Made by a program: the position numbers and the translations under genes. From a bacterium (GTDB lineage Bacteria; UBP13; UBA5359): a stretch of 19,200 nucleotides of DNA. The stretch spans positions 1 to 19,200 of the forward strand of contig JAQUEL010000036.1 of NCBI GenBank assembly GCA_028685295.1, given 5' to 3'. The first letter of the stretch is position 1. Every line of letters begins with the position of its first letter. Below the pieces are notes generated by a model. The model did not search any database, was not told the origin of the DNA, and saw only the letters and a program-made list of their open reading frames with translations. Positions 6,098-14,081 of this stretch are shown piece after piece.

Positions 6098-6126
6098 TTG
6101 TATTGTGATTATTACCATGCTATAAT
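6098..6126 (+). promoter_or_regulatory. Probable promoter of the pheS leader
   Basis: A perfect TATAAT (6121-6126) lies 17 bases after a weak -35, TTGTAT (6098-6103). A start near 6133 would give a leader of about 285 bases before pheS. Confidence 0.55.
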
Positions 6127-6132
6127 GCTGAT

Positions 6133-6415
6133 AATTTATTACGTCTGGGGAAGGATGTTCGTATGCCTCTGTCGGGGTGGCTGTGGCAGCTCTTCGAACA
6201 GTGTGGTTCGATTGGCATCTACCTCTTATATAAAGATGTAATCGGCTTGCAGGGTGCAAAAGCCGGTGATTGAAAAGAGGTCGTTTTTCAAATGGGGTTT
6301 ATGGCTGTATCCTGATATATAATACAACTGTGAAGTCTGGAAAAGGCTTTTTAAAAAGTGCAGTCTACGCTCTGTAAGGGTGTAGGCTTTTTTTTGGTTT
6401 GAGGAGGAATTTCGA
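6133..6415 (+). promoter_or_regulatory. Structured leader RNA of pheS with attenuator
   Basis: Between the promoter and pheS lie several inverted repeats. TCGAAC/GTTCGA (around 6196-6213) is enclosed by ATGCC/GGCAT. CGGCTT/AAGCCG (around 6243-6264) has an inner GCA/TGC. TTGAAAA/TTTTCAA (around 6270-6291) follows, and then the terminator at 6362-6395. Firmicutes pheS leaders are usually tRNA-Phe-sensing T-boxes, and the size and terminal attenuator fit that idea. However, I cannot find the conserved T-box sequence (AGGGTGGNACCGCG); the nearest is GGGGTGGCTGTGG, which is in the wrong place. Nor is there a phenylalanine-rich leader peptide. The sensing mechanism is therefore open. Confidence 0.5.
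6362..6395 (+). terminator. Intrinsic terminator (attenuator) before pheS
   Basis: AGTCTACGC (6362-6370) pairs with GTGTAGGCT (6380-6388) through nine pairs, two of them G-U, around the loop TCTGTAAGG. Eight Ts (6388-6395) follow. It ends six bases before the pheS ribosome binding site GAGGAGG (6401-6407) and nearly 340 bases after the previous gene. It is therefore best read as a regulated terminator controlling pheS rather than as the end of the response regulator transcript. Confidence 0.8.
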
Positions 6416-6418
6416 TTG

Positions 6419-7438
6419 ATGCAAAAGGATCTGTTACGTTTGGAAAGTGAAGCCCGACAGCGCTTATCCGAGGTGAATTCGTTAGCCGAGCTGGAGGGGG
6501 TACGCCGGGAGTATCTGGGCAAGAAAGGTTCCATCACGCAATTGCTTAAGAGCCTGGGATCCGTTGCTCCGGAAGAGAGACCGTCTTTGGGGCAGGCCAT
6601 AAATGATCTTAAGAATAGAGTGGCTGTAGAAGCGGATGCGGTTATGCTTCGTCTGGAGGCGGAGGCTGAACGGATGCGCCTGGAGGCTGAATGTCTTGAT
6701 ATCACTTTGCCGGGGCGAGGCCCGGTGCAGGGACGTCAGCATCCGCTGACCAGAATAATGGATGAGATCAAGAGTATTTTCATAGGGCTGGGTTTCCGGA
6801 TTGCAGAAGGGCCGGAAGTAGAAACTGACTATTATAACTTTGAAGCTTTAAACATACCTTACGATCATCCGGCCCGCGATACTCAGGATTCCTTCTATAT
6901 CAGCGATAGTGTGCTGCTTAGGACACATACCTCTCCGATACAGATACATTGTATGGAGAACGGCAAGCCGCCTTTTCGGTTTATAATGCCGGGGCGTACA
7001 TATCGACGAGATGCCGTTACCAGCCGCCACTCGCCTATTTTTCATCAGGTGGAAGGGTTAGTGATAGACCGTGATGTGACCTTTACGGACCTTAAGGGTA
7101 TTTTGACGGCTTTTTCCCGGCAAATGTTCGGGCAGGATACCAGAATGCGCTTCAGGCCGGATTTCTTCCCCTTCACGGAACCGAGTGCCGAGATAGCTGT
7201 AAGCTGCTTTGTTTGCAAGGGTAAGGGTTGTCGTCTCTGTTCCGGCAGCGGCTGGCTGGAGATATTGGGCGCCGGTATGGTTCATCCTAAAGTGATCGCC
7301 AATGTCGGTCATGATCCGGAGAAATGGCAGGGTTTTGCCTTTGGCATGGGAGTAGAGCGCATAGCGCTGCTTAAGTACGGCATAGATGATATCAGATACT
7401 TTTTTGAGAATGATCTACGATTTTTGAATCAATTTTGA
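6419..7438 (+). CDS. pheS: Phenylalanine--tRNA ligase alpha subunit
   Basis: PheS is the catalytic subunit that activates phenylalanine and charges tRNA-Phe, as an alpha2-beta2 enzyme with PheT. The protein has 339 residues from ATG 6419, close to the usual 340-350. An N-terminal coiled-coil arm (about 1-90) includes YLGKKGSITQLLKSL. The class II catalytic core contains motif 2 (RTYRRDAVTSRHSPIFHQVE, about 193-212) and motif 3 (GFAFGMGVERIALLKYG, about 305-321). FTEPSAEIAVSC and a four-cysteine-like CFVCKGKGCRLC segment (about 263-274) lie between. AGGAGG at 6402-6407 is 11 bases before ATG 6419 and eight before an in-frame TTG at 6416, so the start is uncertain by one codon. Expression appears to be attenuated by the terminator just upstream. 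Confidence 0.97.
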   Translation: MQKDLLRLESEARQRLSEVNSLAELEGVRREYLGKKGSITQLLKSLGSVAPEERPSLGQAINDLKNRVAVEADAVMLRLEAEAERMRLEAECLDITLPGRGPVQGRQHPLTRIMDEIKSIFIGLGFRIAEGPEVETDYYNFEALNIPYDHPARDTQDSFYISDSVLLRTHTSPIQIHCMENGKPPFRFIMPGRTYRRDAVTSRHSPIFHQVEGLVIDRDVTFTDLKGILTAFSRQMFGQDTRMRFRPDFFPFTEPSAEIAVSCFVCKGKGCRLCSGSGWLEILGAGMVHPKVIANVGHDPEKWQGFAFGMGVERIALLKYGIDDIRYFFENDLRFLNQF

Positions 7439-7603
7439 AATATAGACATAAATAGGCGGAGAATTACGACACTCTTTATAAAATTATAAAACAAAAAACG
7501 GAGCATATATGGAGTAAGTAGCTTATCTCCGAAACAAAGCAGAAAAAACAGGCTGAAGGACATAGTGCCTTAATGCCTGATATTCAAGGAGGCCTGAATA
7601 ATT

Positions 7604-9667
7604 ATGAAAGCACCGCTTATGTGGTTGAGCGACTTTGTGGATATAGATATTGAACCGGCTGAGCTGGCGGATAAATTGACCATGGCCGGTCTGGAGATCG
7701 GCAAAGTGGAGGCCGGCGAATGGGGCGAGGTCTTGGATGCGGATATCACCTCCAACCGAGGGGATTGTCTTTGCATGTTAGGCCTGGCCCGGGAGATATC
7801 CGCTTTGCTGGATAAAGATATCAGCGTGCCGTTGCCGAAAGCTCCGGACGGAGAGGATAAGGGCTGGGCAAAGGTAGAGGTGCATGATTATGATTTATGC
7901 CCACGTTATGCCGCTCGGGTTATAGACGGCATAAGAATAGAGCCGTCTCCGGAATGGATTCAAAATCGTTTGATTGCCGCCGGTATGCGTCCCATAAATA
8001 ATATAGTCGATGCCACTAATTATGTTATGCTGGAACTGGGGCAGCCTCTTCACGCCTTCGATTATACGGAACTCAATGGAAGCCGTATAGCAGTACGTCG
8101 GGCAGAGCCGGGTGAGCGTATGGTGAGTATAGATGGAGTGGAAAGGGAATTGGACCCGCAGATGCTGGTCATTGCCGATGCCGAGCAACCGGTGGCTATA
8201 GCCGGTGTCATGGGCGGAGCAGATAGCGAGGTATCCGAGCATACTGCAACCATATTACTGGAATCGGCTATCTTCAAACCGGGATCGGTCCGGCGGACCT
8301 CAAAGCATCTGGGGTTGCCTACAGAGGCTTCCTATAGATTTGAGAGAGGCGTGGATCCCGACGGCATCCGCCGGGCGCTGGATCGCGTTACGGCTCTGAT
8401 ACTGGAGATGCTCCCTGATGCTGTCGTCAGGGATACGGTGGACCTTTATCCGCAGCCGGTACAACCTCAATCTATCTCTCTCAGAATCAATAAGGTTAAT
8501 TCTCTGCTGGGATCGAATCTCAGCCCATCTACCATGTCGGCCCTGTTGAGGCGGCTGCATTTTAATGTTACTGAGCATGAAGACACGCTGGAAGTTCTCG
8601 TGCCCTCTTATCGCCGCGATGTATCCATAGAAGCGGATTTGATAGAGGAAATAGCCCGCCTTTACGGATACAACAACTTTGAGAATACTCTACCGGGCAG
8701 GCTATGCCAACCCGGGGGTAAGAACAGGGAGCAAAAATACGAAGATCTGGTTCGCGATATCCTTACAGGCTGTAGTCTGGATGAGACGGTATGCTACAGC
8801 CTGACCGATAGAGCTTTCTCCGATCGCCTGCTGCTCTCTCCTCAGGATGAGCTGTGTCGTATAGTGAAGATCAAAAACCCTTTGACGGAAGACCTGGCAG
8901 TGATGCGCACTACTTTGGCTGATGGCTTGCTATCGGTAATAAAGCGGAATTTGAGTGTCAAGGAGAATGATGTTGCTATCTTCGAATTGGGACGTATCTT
9001 TCTGGCAAGGAAGGAGAATGACCTGCCGGAGGAGAAGAGCATGGTAGGAATAGCCGTCAGAGGCAGCTTTTGGGAGAACTGGTGGAATATACCTTCCGAA
9101 GTTGTAGAGGTGGATTTCTATCAATTGAAATGGATAGTGGAGAAGCTGCTTGCCGCTTGCGGCATTGAAGATGCATCTTTCACCATCGGGGCCGCTCCCT
9201 GGCTTCATCCCGGCAGGAGTGCCGAAGTTCGTATCGGTGGTCGCAAGCTTGGATATCTTGGAGAGGTACATCCACGCGCGGCGGCGGCATATGATATATC
9301 CGGTCCGGTTTACCTGGCGGAGCTGGATTTTGACCTTTTGGTAAAGGTTGGCAGGCTGGAAAGGCTTTATAGTTCCGTACCTCGGTTTCCGGCAGTAGAG
9401 CGTGATATGGCTCTGCTGGTACCCGAAGATGTTGCTTCTGCCGAAATAATCGGCATAATAAGAGAAAGGGCCGGAGCTCTATTGGAAAAGGTAGTGTTTT
9501 TTGATCTGTATCATGGCAAACAGTTGCCTGAAGGCATGAAGAGCCTGGCTTATTCAATATACTATCGCAGTTCCGAGCGGACATTAACCGATGAGGAGGT
9601 TAATGCTGTACAGGAACGCATCACTCAAACGCTGGAAGAACGTTTGTCAGCTCAATTACGTAGTTAG
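7604..9667 (+). CDS. pheT: Phenylalanine--tRNA ligase beta subunit, lacking the EMAP-II-like tRNA-binding domain
   Basis: PheT carries the editing and tRNA-recognition modules of phenylalanyl-tRNA synthetase. This protein has 687 residues, against about 790-810 in most bacteria. The N-terminal strand-helix unit (MKAPLMWLSDFVDI to LTMAGLEIGKV, residues 1-35) runs after only about 12 residues into DADITSNRGDCLCMLGLARE (46-65). The B2/EMAP-II-like domain of about 110 residues that normally lies between is absent, with the frame intact. The B3/B4 editing region (about 98-275, with GQPLHAFDY and EASYRFERGVDPD), the B5 DNA-binding-like domain (about 288-365), the catalytic-like core and the C-terminal FDX-ACB anticodon-binding domain (about 590-685) are present. 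AAGGAGG (7586-7592) precedes ATG 7604. It lies 165 bases after pheS, longer than usual, without an obvious terminator. Confidence 0.96.
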   Translation: MKAPLMWLSDFVDIDIEPAELADKLTMAGLEIGKVEAGEWGEVLDADITSNRGDCLCMLGLAREISALLDKDISVPLPKAPDGEDKGWAKVEVHDYDLCPRYAARVIDGIRIEPSPEWIQNRLIAAGMRPINNIVDATNYVMLELGQPLHAFDYTELNGSRIAVRRAEPGERMVSIDGVERELDPQMLVIADAEQPVAIAGVMGGADSEVSEHTATILLESAIFKPGSVRRTSKHLGLPTEASYRFERGVDPDGIRRALDRVTALILEMLPDAVVRDTVDLYPQPVQPQSISLRINKVNSLLGSNLSPSTMSALLRRLHFNVTEHEDTLEVLVPSYRRDVSIEADLIEEIARLYGYNNFENTLPGRLCQPGGKNREQKYEDLVRDILTGCSLDETVCYSLTDRAFSDRLLLSPQDELCRIVKIKNPLTEDLAVMRTTLADGLLSVIKRNLSVKENDVAIFELGRIFLARKENDLPEEKSMVGIAVRGSFWENWWNIPSEVVEVDFYQLKWIVEKLLAACGIEDASFTIGAAPWLHPGRSAEVRIGGRKLGYLGEVHPRAAAAYDISGPVYLAELDFDLLVKVGRLERLYSSVPRFPAVERDMALLVPEDVASAEIIGIIRERAGALLEKVVFFDLYHGKQLPEGMKSLAYSIYYRSSERTLTDEEVNAVQERITQTLEERLSAQLRS

Positions 9668-9680
9668 CGGAGTTGATGAT

Positions 9681-10166
9681 ATGAAATCGATGGATGTTGC
9701 AATAGTTATTCTGATTGCGTCGTTCGCCATAATGGAATCCAGACGGGGCTTTGCCACGACTTTGCTTGATTTTTTCGGCACCATAGCATCCATCAAATTT
9801 GCGTGGGCTCTTTATCCCAGGCTGCAGACTTCTATGGTCGGATGGTTTCATCTGACAACACAGGGAGGCAATTTGGCAGCCTGCGTAGCTCTGTTTACCC
9901 TGTTCATAATGGTTACCTTTGTAGGCAGTAAAATCTTTCATGATATGACGCAGCTTTCGCTGGGAGAGGGTGTGGATTCTCTCTTTGCGGTCTTTCTGGG
10001 CATTGGCGTAGGTATAGCTGTTTTGCATGGATATCTGACCATGCTCAATCAATTCGGGAGTATGGAATGGCAATTCCTGATCAAGGAATCAGCCCTTGCC
10101 AGTGAAGTAGTACATTATTATTCTTACCAGAATATAACTAAATTTCTGCTTAATATAGGAGCATAG
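9681..10166 (+). CDS. CvpA family integral membrane protein
   Basis: The protein has 161 residues with four hydrophobic segments: about residues 5-19, 25-46, 64-85 and 97-118. The element GFATTLLDFFGTIASIKFAW and the glycine-rich SLFAVFLGIGVGIAVL match the CvpA (colicin V production) pattern. Family members are inner membrane proteins linked to cell envelope functions; the biochemical role is not settled. I chose ATG 9681, eight bases after GCGGAG and 13 bases after the pheT stop, over an upstream start in the same frame that would overlap pheT. CvpA genes commonly follow pheT in Clostridia, often with zapA, which is not present here. Confidence 0.8.
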   Translation: MKSMDVAIVILIASFAIMESRRGFATTLLDFFGTIASIKFAWALYPRLQTSMVGWFHLTTQGGNLAACVALFTLFIMVTFVGSKIFHDMTQLSLGEGVDSLFAVFLGIGVGIAVLHGYLTMLNQFGSMEWQFLIKESALASEVVHYYSYQNITKFLLNIGA

Positions 10167-10282
10167 TTGTTTGGAGTTGATTGCTCGGGATTTGGGGCAC
10201 AGTTGCAGGTTAGGAGTGTGGACTAGCTATTCAGCATTTAAGTGCGTTTGCAGGTTGGGAAGGCGTAAGACAGAAGGCAGAT

Positions 10283-10915
10283 ATAAAAGGAAAGCCGTTA
10301 CAGGCTGAGTTCTATAAAGGCTCAACACCGGATATAGCTGTATCTCTACTGGGCAAGGTTCTGCTGCATATCGTTGACGGCAAAATTCTGTCAGGACGCA
10401 TCACGGAAACGGAGGCGTATCTTTCGCAAGGTGACCCAGCTTGTCATGCTTCACGAGGCATGACGCCGCGTAATCGCCCCATGTTCGGCCCGCCCGGAAG
10501 GGCGTATGTCTATTTTATCTACGGCAATCATTTCTGTTTTAATGTGGTGACAGCAGCTCAGGGTATTGGGGAAGCCGTTCTGATAAGAGCATTGGAACCA
10601 CTATCCGGGCTGGAAGAGATGTTCATGCTTAGAAATACCATGAACAAGCAGTTGCTTTGCAGCGGCCCGGGGCGTCTTTGCCAGGCATTACGGATAGATA
10701 GAAACTGCAACGAGGCCGATCTTTCAAACGGCAGGCTCTTGCTTCTTGATGATGGTTATACCTATGATGATATCGTTGCTGTTCCCAGGATAGGAATAAA
10801 AACGGCTGTCAATCTACCGTTACGTTTCTATCCGGCAGGCAATCGGTTTGTATCGCGGCGGATCCGGAATACTCGAAAAGGAGACTTGAATGATAGCTCT
10901 TCTTCCACTCGATAG
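10283..10915 (+). CDS. 3-methyladenine DNA glycosylase (AAG/MPG family), start codon unclear
   Basis: This enzyme family excises alkylated purines in base-excision repair. The frame is open from 10214 and matches the family from about 10289 (PLQAEFYKGSTPDIAVSLLG), with GRITETEAYLSQGDPACHA, TPRNRPMFGPPGRAYVYFIY, AVLIRALEP and SGPGRLCQAL. The catalytic glutamate is the second E of ETEAY (codon 10412-10414); the tyrosine that follows and a histidine in CHASRG complete the active site. The first ATG in frame (10460) would remove all of these, so it cannot be the start of a working enzyme. No ATG, GTG, TTG or CTG codon occurs between the upstream stop (10211-10213) and the conserved region. ATA 10283 after GAAGG and ATT 10229 are the only near-cognate choices. 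The gene overlaps the next one by 26 bases, which implies translational coupling. Confidence 0.85.
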   Translation: MKGKPLQAEFYKGSTPDIAVSLLGKVLLHIVDGKILSGRITETEAYLSQGDPACHASRGMTPRNRPMFGPPGRAYVYFIYGNHFCFNVVTAAQGIGEAVLIRALEPLSGLEEMFMLRNTMNKQLLCSGPGRLCQALRIDRNCNEADLSNGRLLLLDDGYTYDDIVAVPRIGIKTAVNLPLRFYPAGNRFVSRRIRNTRKGDLNDSSSSTR

Positions 10916-12371
10916 CCGGCCTTGTAATACGGATCGCCCTCTTCGGCTGGCTTCGCTGGCCGGCGCTGATTTGCTGCTGCCGCCTCGGGAGCTGCTGGAC
11001 CGGTATACTCGTCCCGGCAGACCGGATTTATTGGAAAGCTGGCTATGGGAACAGGCACGAAGCTGCGGGAATTTTATTATCAATCTGGAGATGCTCCTTT
11101 ACGGTGGCCTTATAGCCTCAAGAAGCTTTAGTACCACTTCAGAAGAGGCCGGCAGCAGGCTGCAAATGCTTTACAGGCTTAAGGAGCAGCAGCCGGATAT
11201 CTCTTTAACCGCTTTCGGTGTTATTCTGCGCTCCACTATTACCGTATCCAATGATGCCGATATGGACGTATGGCGGCTGATGCCTCTCTATTCAGAGCTG
11301 CTGGGCCGTATGCACAGCGGCGAAAAAGGGCTGAAGTGCGAACTACAGCATCTGGAGGAGCGGATCCCATTGGAGATCAGGGAACGCTACCTTTCGGTGC
11401 GCAGGCGAAACCATCATTTAAACATAGCTGCCGTTAAAGCGGTTTCCGATGGCGTGCTGGATTATTTAGTTCTGGGACAGGAAGATGCTACGTCGCAGGG
11501 TCTGCATTGCCTGGAGCAGGCAGAGATTATGGATATTGTAGCCCGGTCAGGCTTATCAGACCGAGTTACGCTTTTAAATGGAGCAGATGAATTGGGCGCT
11601 CTGTTGATAGTTCGAGCACTGGGATCGGTCAGAGAAGAGGTGGCTGTGGAGGGCTGGCCGGATGCTTCTTGGGAGCGTATTGCCAGGTATGAGAATATGA
11701 CCATACGTGATAATCTGGAGCGGCACCTACATGTTCTGGGCTGGTCTGTCGGCGTGAAAAGCGATATGAGTCTTATGGTCAATCTGCCACACGATGACGA
11801 GATGCCGGATATCTTTTTGGGAGAAGAAGCTTCGCCCACAGTATACGATTCTTTATATTATAAAATCGATAATCTTCTCAATAGCAAGGCCAAAGTGGGA
11901 TTAATTGATCTGGCGGCGGCCAATGGTGCCGATGACAGATTGATGTCCGGATTGGCCGACAGAGGAGCGCTGGGGCGGCTGTCTGCTTTTGCCGGATGGA
12001 ATACCGCCGGTAATTCCATCGGATATGCTCTGGCTCATCTTGGTGCGCTGACGGCAGCCGAAAAGAGGCGTGAACAGGAGGAGATTGCCCGGGATAATGC
12101 CGTCGTACTTCTGGAGGAGTACGCAGACGATTGGATATATCAATCACGTTGTCGCGCTGCAACAGTTAATAGCTTAAAGACAAAAGGTATTTCTCCCTTT
12201 AATTTGGGGCCGTACCATGCTGAGGTTGAAGCGGAATTGCAAACATGTATGGTGTTAAAGTTAAGACAGCTTGAAGAGCAGGTTTGTTTTTCGGCCGGTA
12301 ACAAAATGAGATGGGATATTTCCCTGCCTTGGCCTCGTCTTTTTGAAGCTCGGATAAGGAGGATCGTATAA
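10890..12371 (+). CDS. DUF4127 family protein
   Basis: This 493-residue protein matches the DUF4127 family through LPLDSRPCN at residues 5-13, LRSTITVSNDADMDVWR (113-129), DYLVLGQEDAT (191-201), NGADELG (230-236) and AGWNTAGNSIGYA (368-380). The function of the family is not established. Its conserved acidic, asparagine and histidine residues suggest a hydrolase- or transferase-like active site, and members often lie near carbohydrate genes. No signal peptide or membrane segment is seen, so it is probably cytoplasmic. ATG 10890 follows AAGGAG (10876-10881) and lies inside the end of the DNA glycosylase gene, so the two are likely translated from one message. Confidence 0.85.
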   Translation: MIALLPLDSRPCNTDRPLRLASLAGADLLLPPRELLDRYTRPGRPDLLESWLWEQARSCGNFIINLEMLLYGGLIASRSFSTTSEEAGSRLQMLYRLKEQQPDISLTAFGVILRSTITVSNDADMDVWRLMPLYSELLGRMHSGEKGLKCELQHLEERIPLEIRERYLSVRRRNHHLNIAAVKAVSDGVLDYLVLGQEDATSQGLHCLEQAEIMDIVARSGLSDRVTLLNGADELGALLIVRALGSVREEVAVEGWPDASWERIARYENMTIRDNLERHLHVLGWSVGVKSDMSLMVNLPHDDEMPDIFLGEEASPTVYDSLYYKIDNLLNSKAKVGLIDLAAANGADDRLMSGLADRGALGRLSAFAGWNTAGNSIGYALAHLGALTAAEKRREQEEIARDNAVVLLEEYADDWIYQSRCRAATVNSLKTKGISPFNLGPYHAEVEAELQTCMVLKLRQLEEQVCFSAGNKMRWDISLPWPRLFEARIRRIV

Positions 12372-12385
12372 GCTAAGGCATGGAT

Positions 12386-12430
12386 GCTCGTCACACGTTT
12401 CAAACTAGAACTTGGAAACGGGAGACGAGC
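12386..12430. repeat. Two-part inverted repeat in the gap after the DUF4127 gene
   Basis: Outer arms GCTCGTC (12386-12392) and GACGAGC (12424-12430) and inner arms CGTTTC (12396-12401) and GAAACG (12415-12420) pair symmetrically. A three-by-three internal loop (ACA/GGA) separates them and a 13-base apical loop closes the hairpin. No T-run follows, so it is not a standard terminator. It lies 15 bases after the DUF4127 stop. The rest of the 291-base gap to the next gene shows nothing I can name. Confidence 0.55.
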
Positions 12431-12662
12431 CGCAAGAAGGGCTTGCTCGGACGTCTTCAAGGAATGATATTTATAATCATCGCCAGGTTGGCACTTGCAA
12501 CTAAGGATGCAGGCAGGTAGAATAAGCGGTAATAAATAGCAGGCCGGCAAAGGAATTCTGAAAGCAGTATTTTGCAATTTTATAAGGGCCTTTAGAATAA
12601 TTACCAGCTTAAATAGAGCTACTACGAGCTATGAGTAATAAGCAGCGAGAAGGGAGCCGAAG

Positions 12663-13979
12663 ATGGTTACATCTGTTGAAAATACAGTTGAAGAGCAAAC
12701 CGAAACACGTAAATATTATCAGGAGATAATCAAGAGCACTATTCTGATAGTCGGCGGCGGTCTGACAGGCGTGGCAGCGGCACTGGCTGCCAGAAGAAAC
12801 GGAGCAGATGTTCTGCTGGTGGAACATTACGGTTTTTTGGGCGGAGCGGCTACAGCGGCCATGGTAAACCCCTTTATGCAATATCAGGCTGGCGGAAAGC
12901 CGATAATCGCCGGAATACTAAAAGAGATAATAGAGGCTATGGCAACCGAAGGCGGTGTGGTATGGCCTGAAATGCAGGGAGGATCGTTGATTTTTGATCC
13001 CGAAGTAATGAAGATGGTGCTGCTGGAGAAGCTGCAGGCGGCCGGGGTAGGCCTGATGCTGCATACTACGGCTGTGGAAGCATTTGCAAATGACGGCGTA
13101 CTTGGAGGCATAGTAGTACATAACAAATCCGGACGCCAGACCATTCTGGCGCAGGTAACGGTGGATGCCACCGGAGATGCCGATATTGCCTGGCTGGCAG
13201 GAGCACCCACAGAAAAAGGGCGGGAGGAAGACGGTCTGATGCAGCCGGTCACCCTTAACTTCCGCATGGCCGGAATAGATGAAGAGCGTATGCCTTCACG
13301 GGAAGAGATAAACAGGCTGTATGATCTGGCCAAAGAGCGTGGGGAGATTAACAATCCCAGGGAAAATGTTCTGTTGTTTAAAACCACTCGTCCCGGAGAG
13401 CTGCATTTTAATACTACCAGGGTAGCCGGCATAGATGGCACCAGCTTTATGGACCTTACCCGGGCCGAGCTGGAATCCAGGCGGCAGGCAAAAGAATTGG
13501 TTGCTTTTTTACGCTGCCATGTGGCAGGTTTTGAGAATGCCTATCTTCTGGCAACTGCTCCGCAGGTAGGGATAAGGGAGACCAGGCGTATTACCGGTGA
13601 ATATATCATGGCCGAAGAGGATGTGCTTGAAGGCCGGCAGTTTCCGGATGCAATAGCACAGGGCTCCTACTGCATAGATATCCATAATCCGGCCGGCACA
13701 GGCACAGTAATAAAATGCTTGCCGCCCGGCGCGCATTACGATATACCTTACAGATGTCTGGTGCCGTTGAAAATCGATAATCTTCTGGTAGCCGGAAGGC
13801 CGATATCCACCACCCATGAGGCACATTCTTCCACCAGGATCATGCCAATATGCATGGCTACCGGACAGGCGGCAGGAACGGCTGCCGCCATGGCGGCGCA
13901 TCTCAATGAGATGCCCAGAGAGATAAATATAGCCGCTTTGCAGCAGTTGCTGCGTCAGCAGGGAGCACTACTGGATTGA
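12663..13979 (+). CDS. FAD-dependent oxidoreductase (FAD_oxidored family)
   Basis: This 438-residue flavoprotein has a dinucleotide-binding motif VGGGLTG (residues 30-36) followed by E54 at the end of the second strand, which binds the ribose of FAD. GFLGGAATAAM (58-68) follows. A mid-domain TVDATGDADIAWLAG lies near 165-180, and the C-terminal FAD site is NLLVAGRPIS (373-382) with RIMPICMATGQAAG (392-405). This arrangement matches the PF12831-type FAD-dependent oxidoreductases, often found beside carbohydrate or uronate genes in Firmicutes. The substrate is unknown. An unusually long N-terminal extension of about 25 residues precedes the Rossmann fold. GAAGGGAG precedes ATG 12663. No membrane segment is seen. 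Confidence 0.88.
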   Translation: MVTSVENTVEEQTETRKYYQEIIKSTILIVGGGLTGVAAALAARRNGADVLLVEHYGFLGGAATAAMVNPFMQYQAGGKPIIAGILKEIIEAMATEGGVVWPEMQGGSLIFDPEVMKMVLLEKLQAAGVGLMLHTTAVEAFANDGVLGGIVVHNKSGRQTILAQVTVDATGDADIAWLAGAPTEKGREEDGLMQPVTLNFRMAGIDEERMPSREEINRLYDLAKERGEINNPRENVLLFKTTRPGELHFNTTRVAGIDGTSFMDLTRAELESRRQAKELVAFLRCHVAGFENAYLLATAPQVGIRETRRITGEYIMAEEDVLEGRQFPDAIAQGSYCIDIHNPAGTGTVIKCLPPGAHYDIPYRCLVPLKIDNLLVAGRPISTTHEAHSSTRIMPICMATGQAAGTAAAMAAHLNEMPREINIAALQQLLRQQGALLD

Positions 13980-14081
13980 GCGATCGGCACCGGTCCGGGA
14001 GTTGGAGCGGCTTGTTTGGGATTTAAGCGCGTTTGTAAGCTTAGGCACTATGTTTGAAAAGCATATCGGGAGGAAATAATA

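Noticed and set aside
6170-6200. T-box signature in the pheS leader
   Set aside because: GGGGTGGCTGTGG resembles the start of the T-box consensus but lacks ACCGCG and lies far upstream of the terminator instead of in the antiterminator position.
6293-6316. Leader peptide MGFMAVS before the attenuator
   Set aside because: It has only one Phe codon, a poorly spaced ribosome site, and no overlap with the terminator arms, so there is no support for peptide-based attenuation.
9591-9680. Upstream start for the CvpA-like gene overlapping pheT
   Set aside because: The codons encode no family-like sequence; ATG 9681 has a ribosome site and begins directly before the first membrane segment.
12884-13441. 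185-codon minus-strand frame under the FAD oxidoreductase
   Set aside because: It is an antisense shadow of a well-supported gene, with low-complexity composition and no ribosome site considered convincing.
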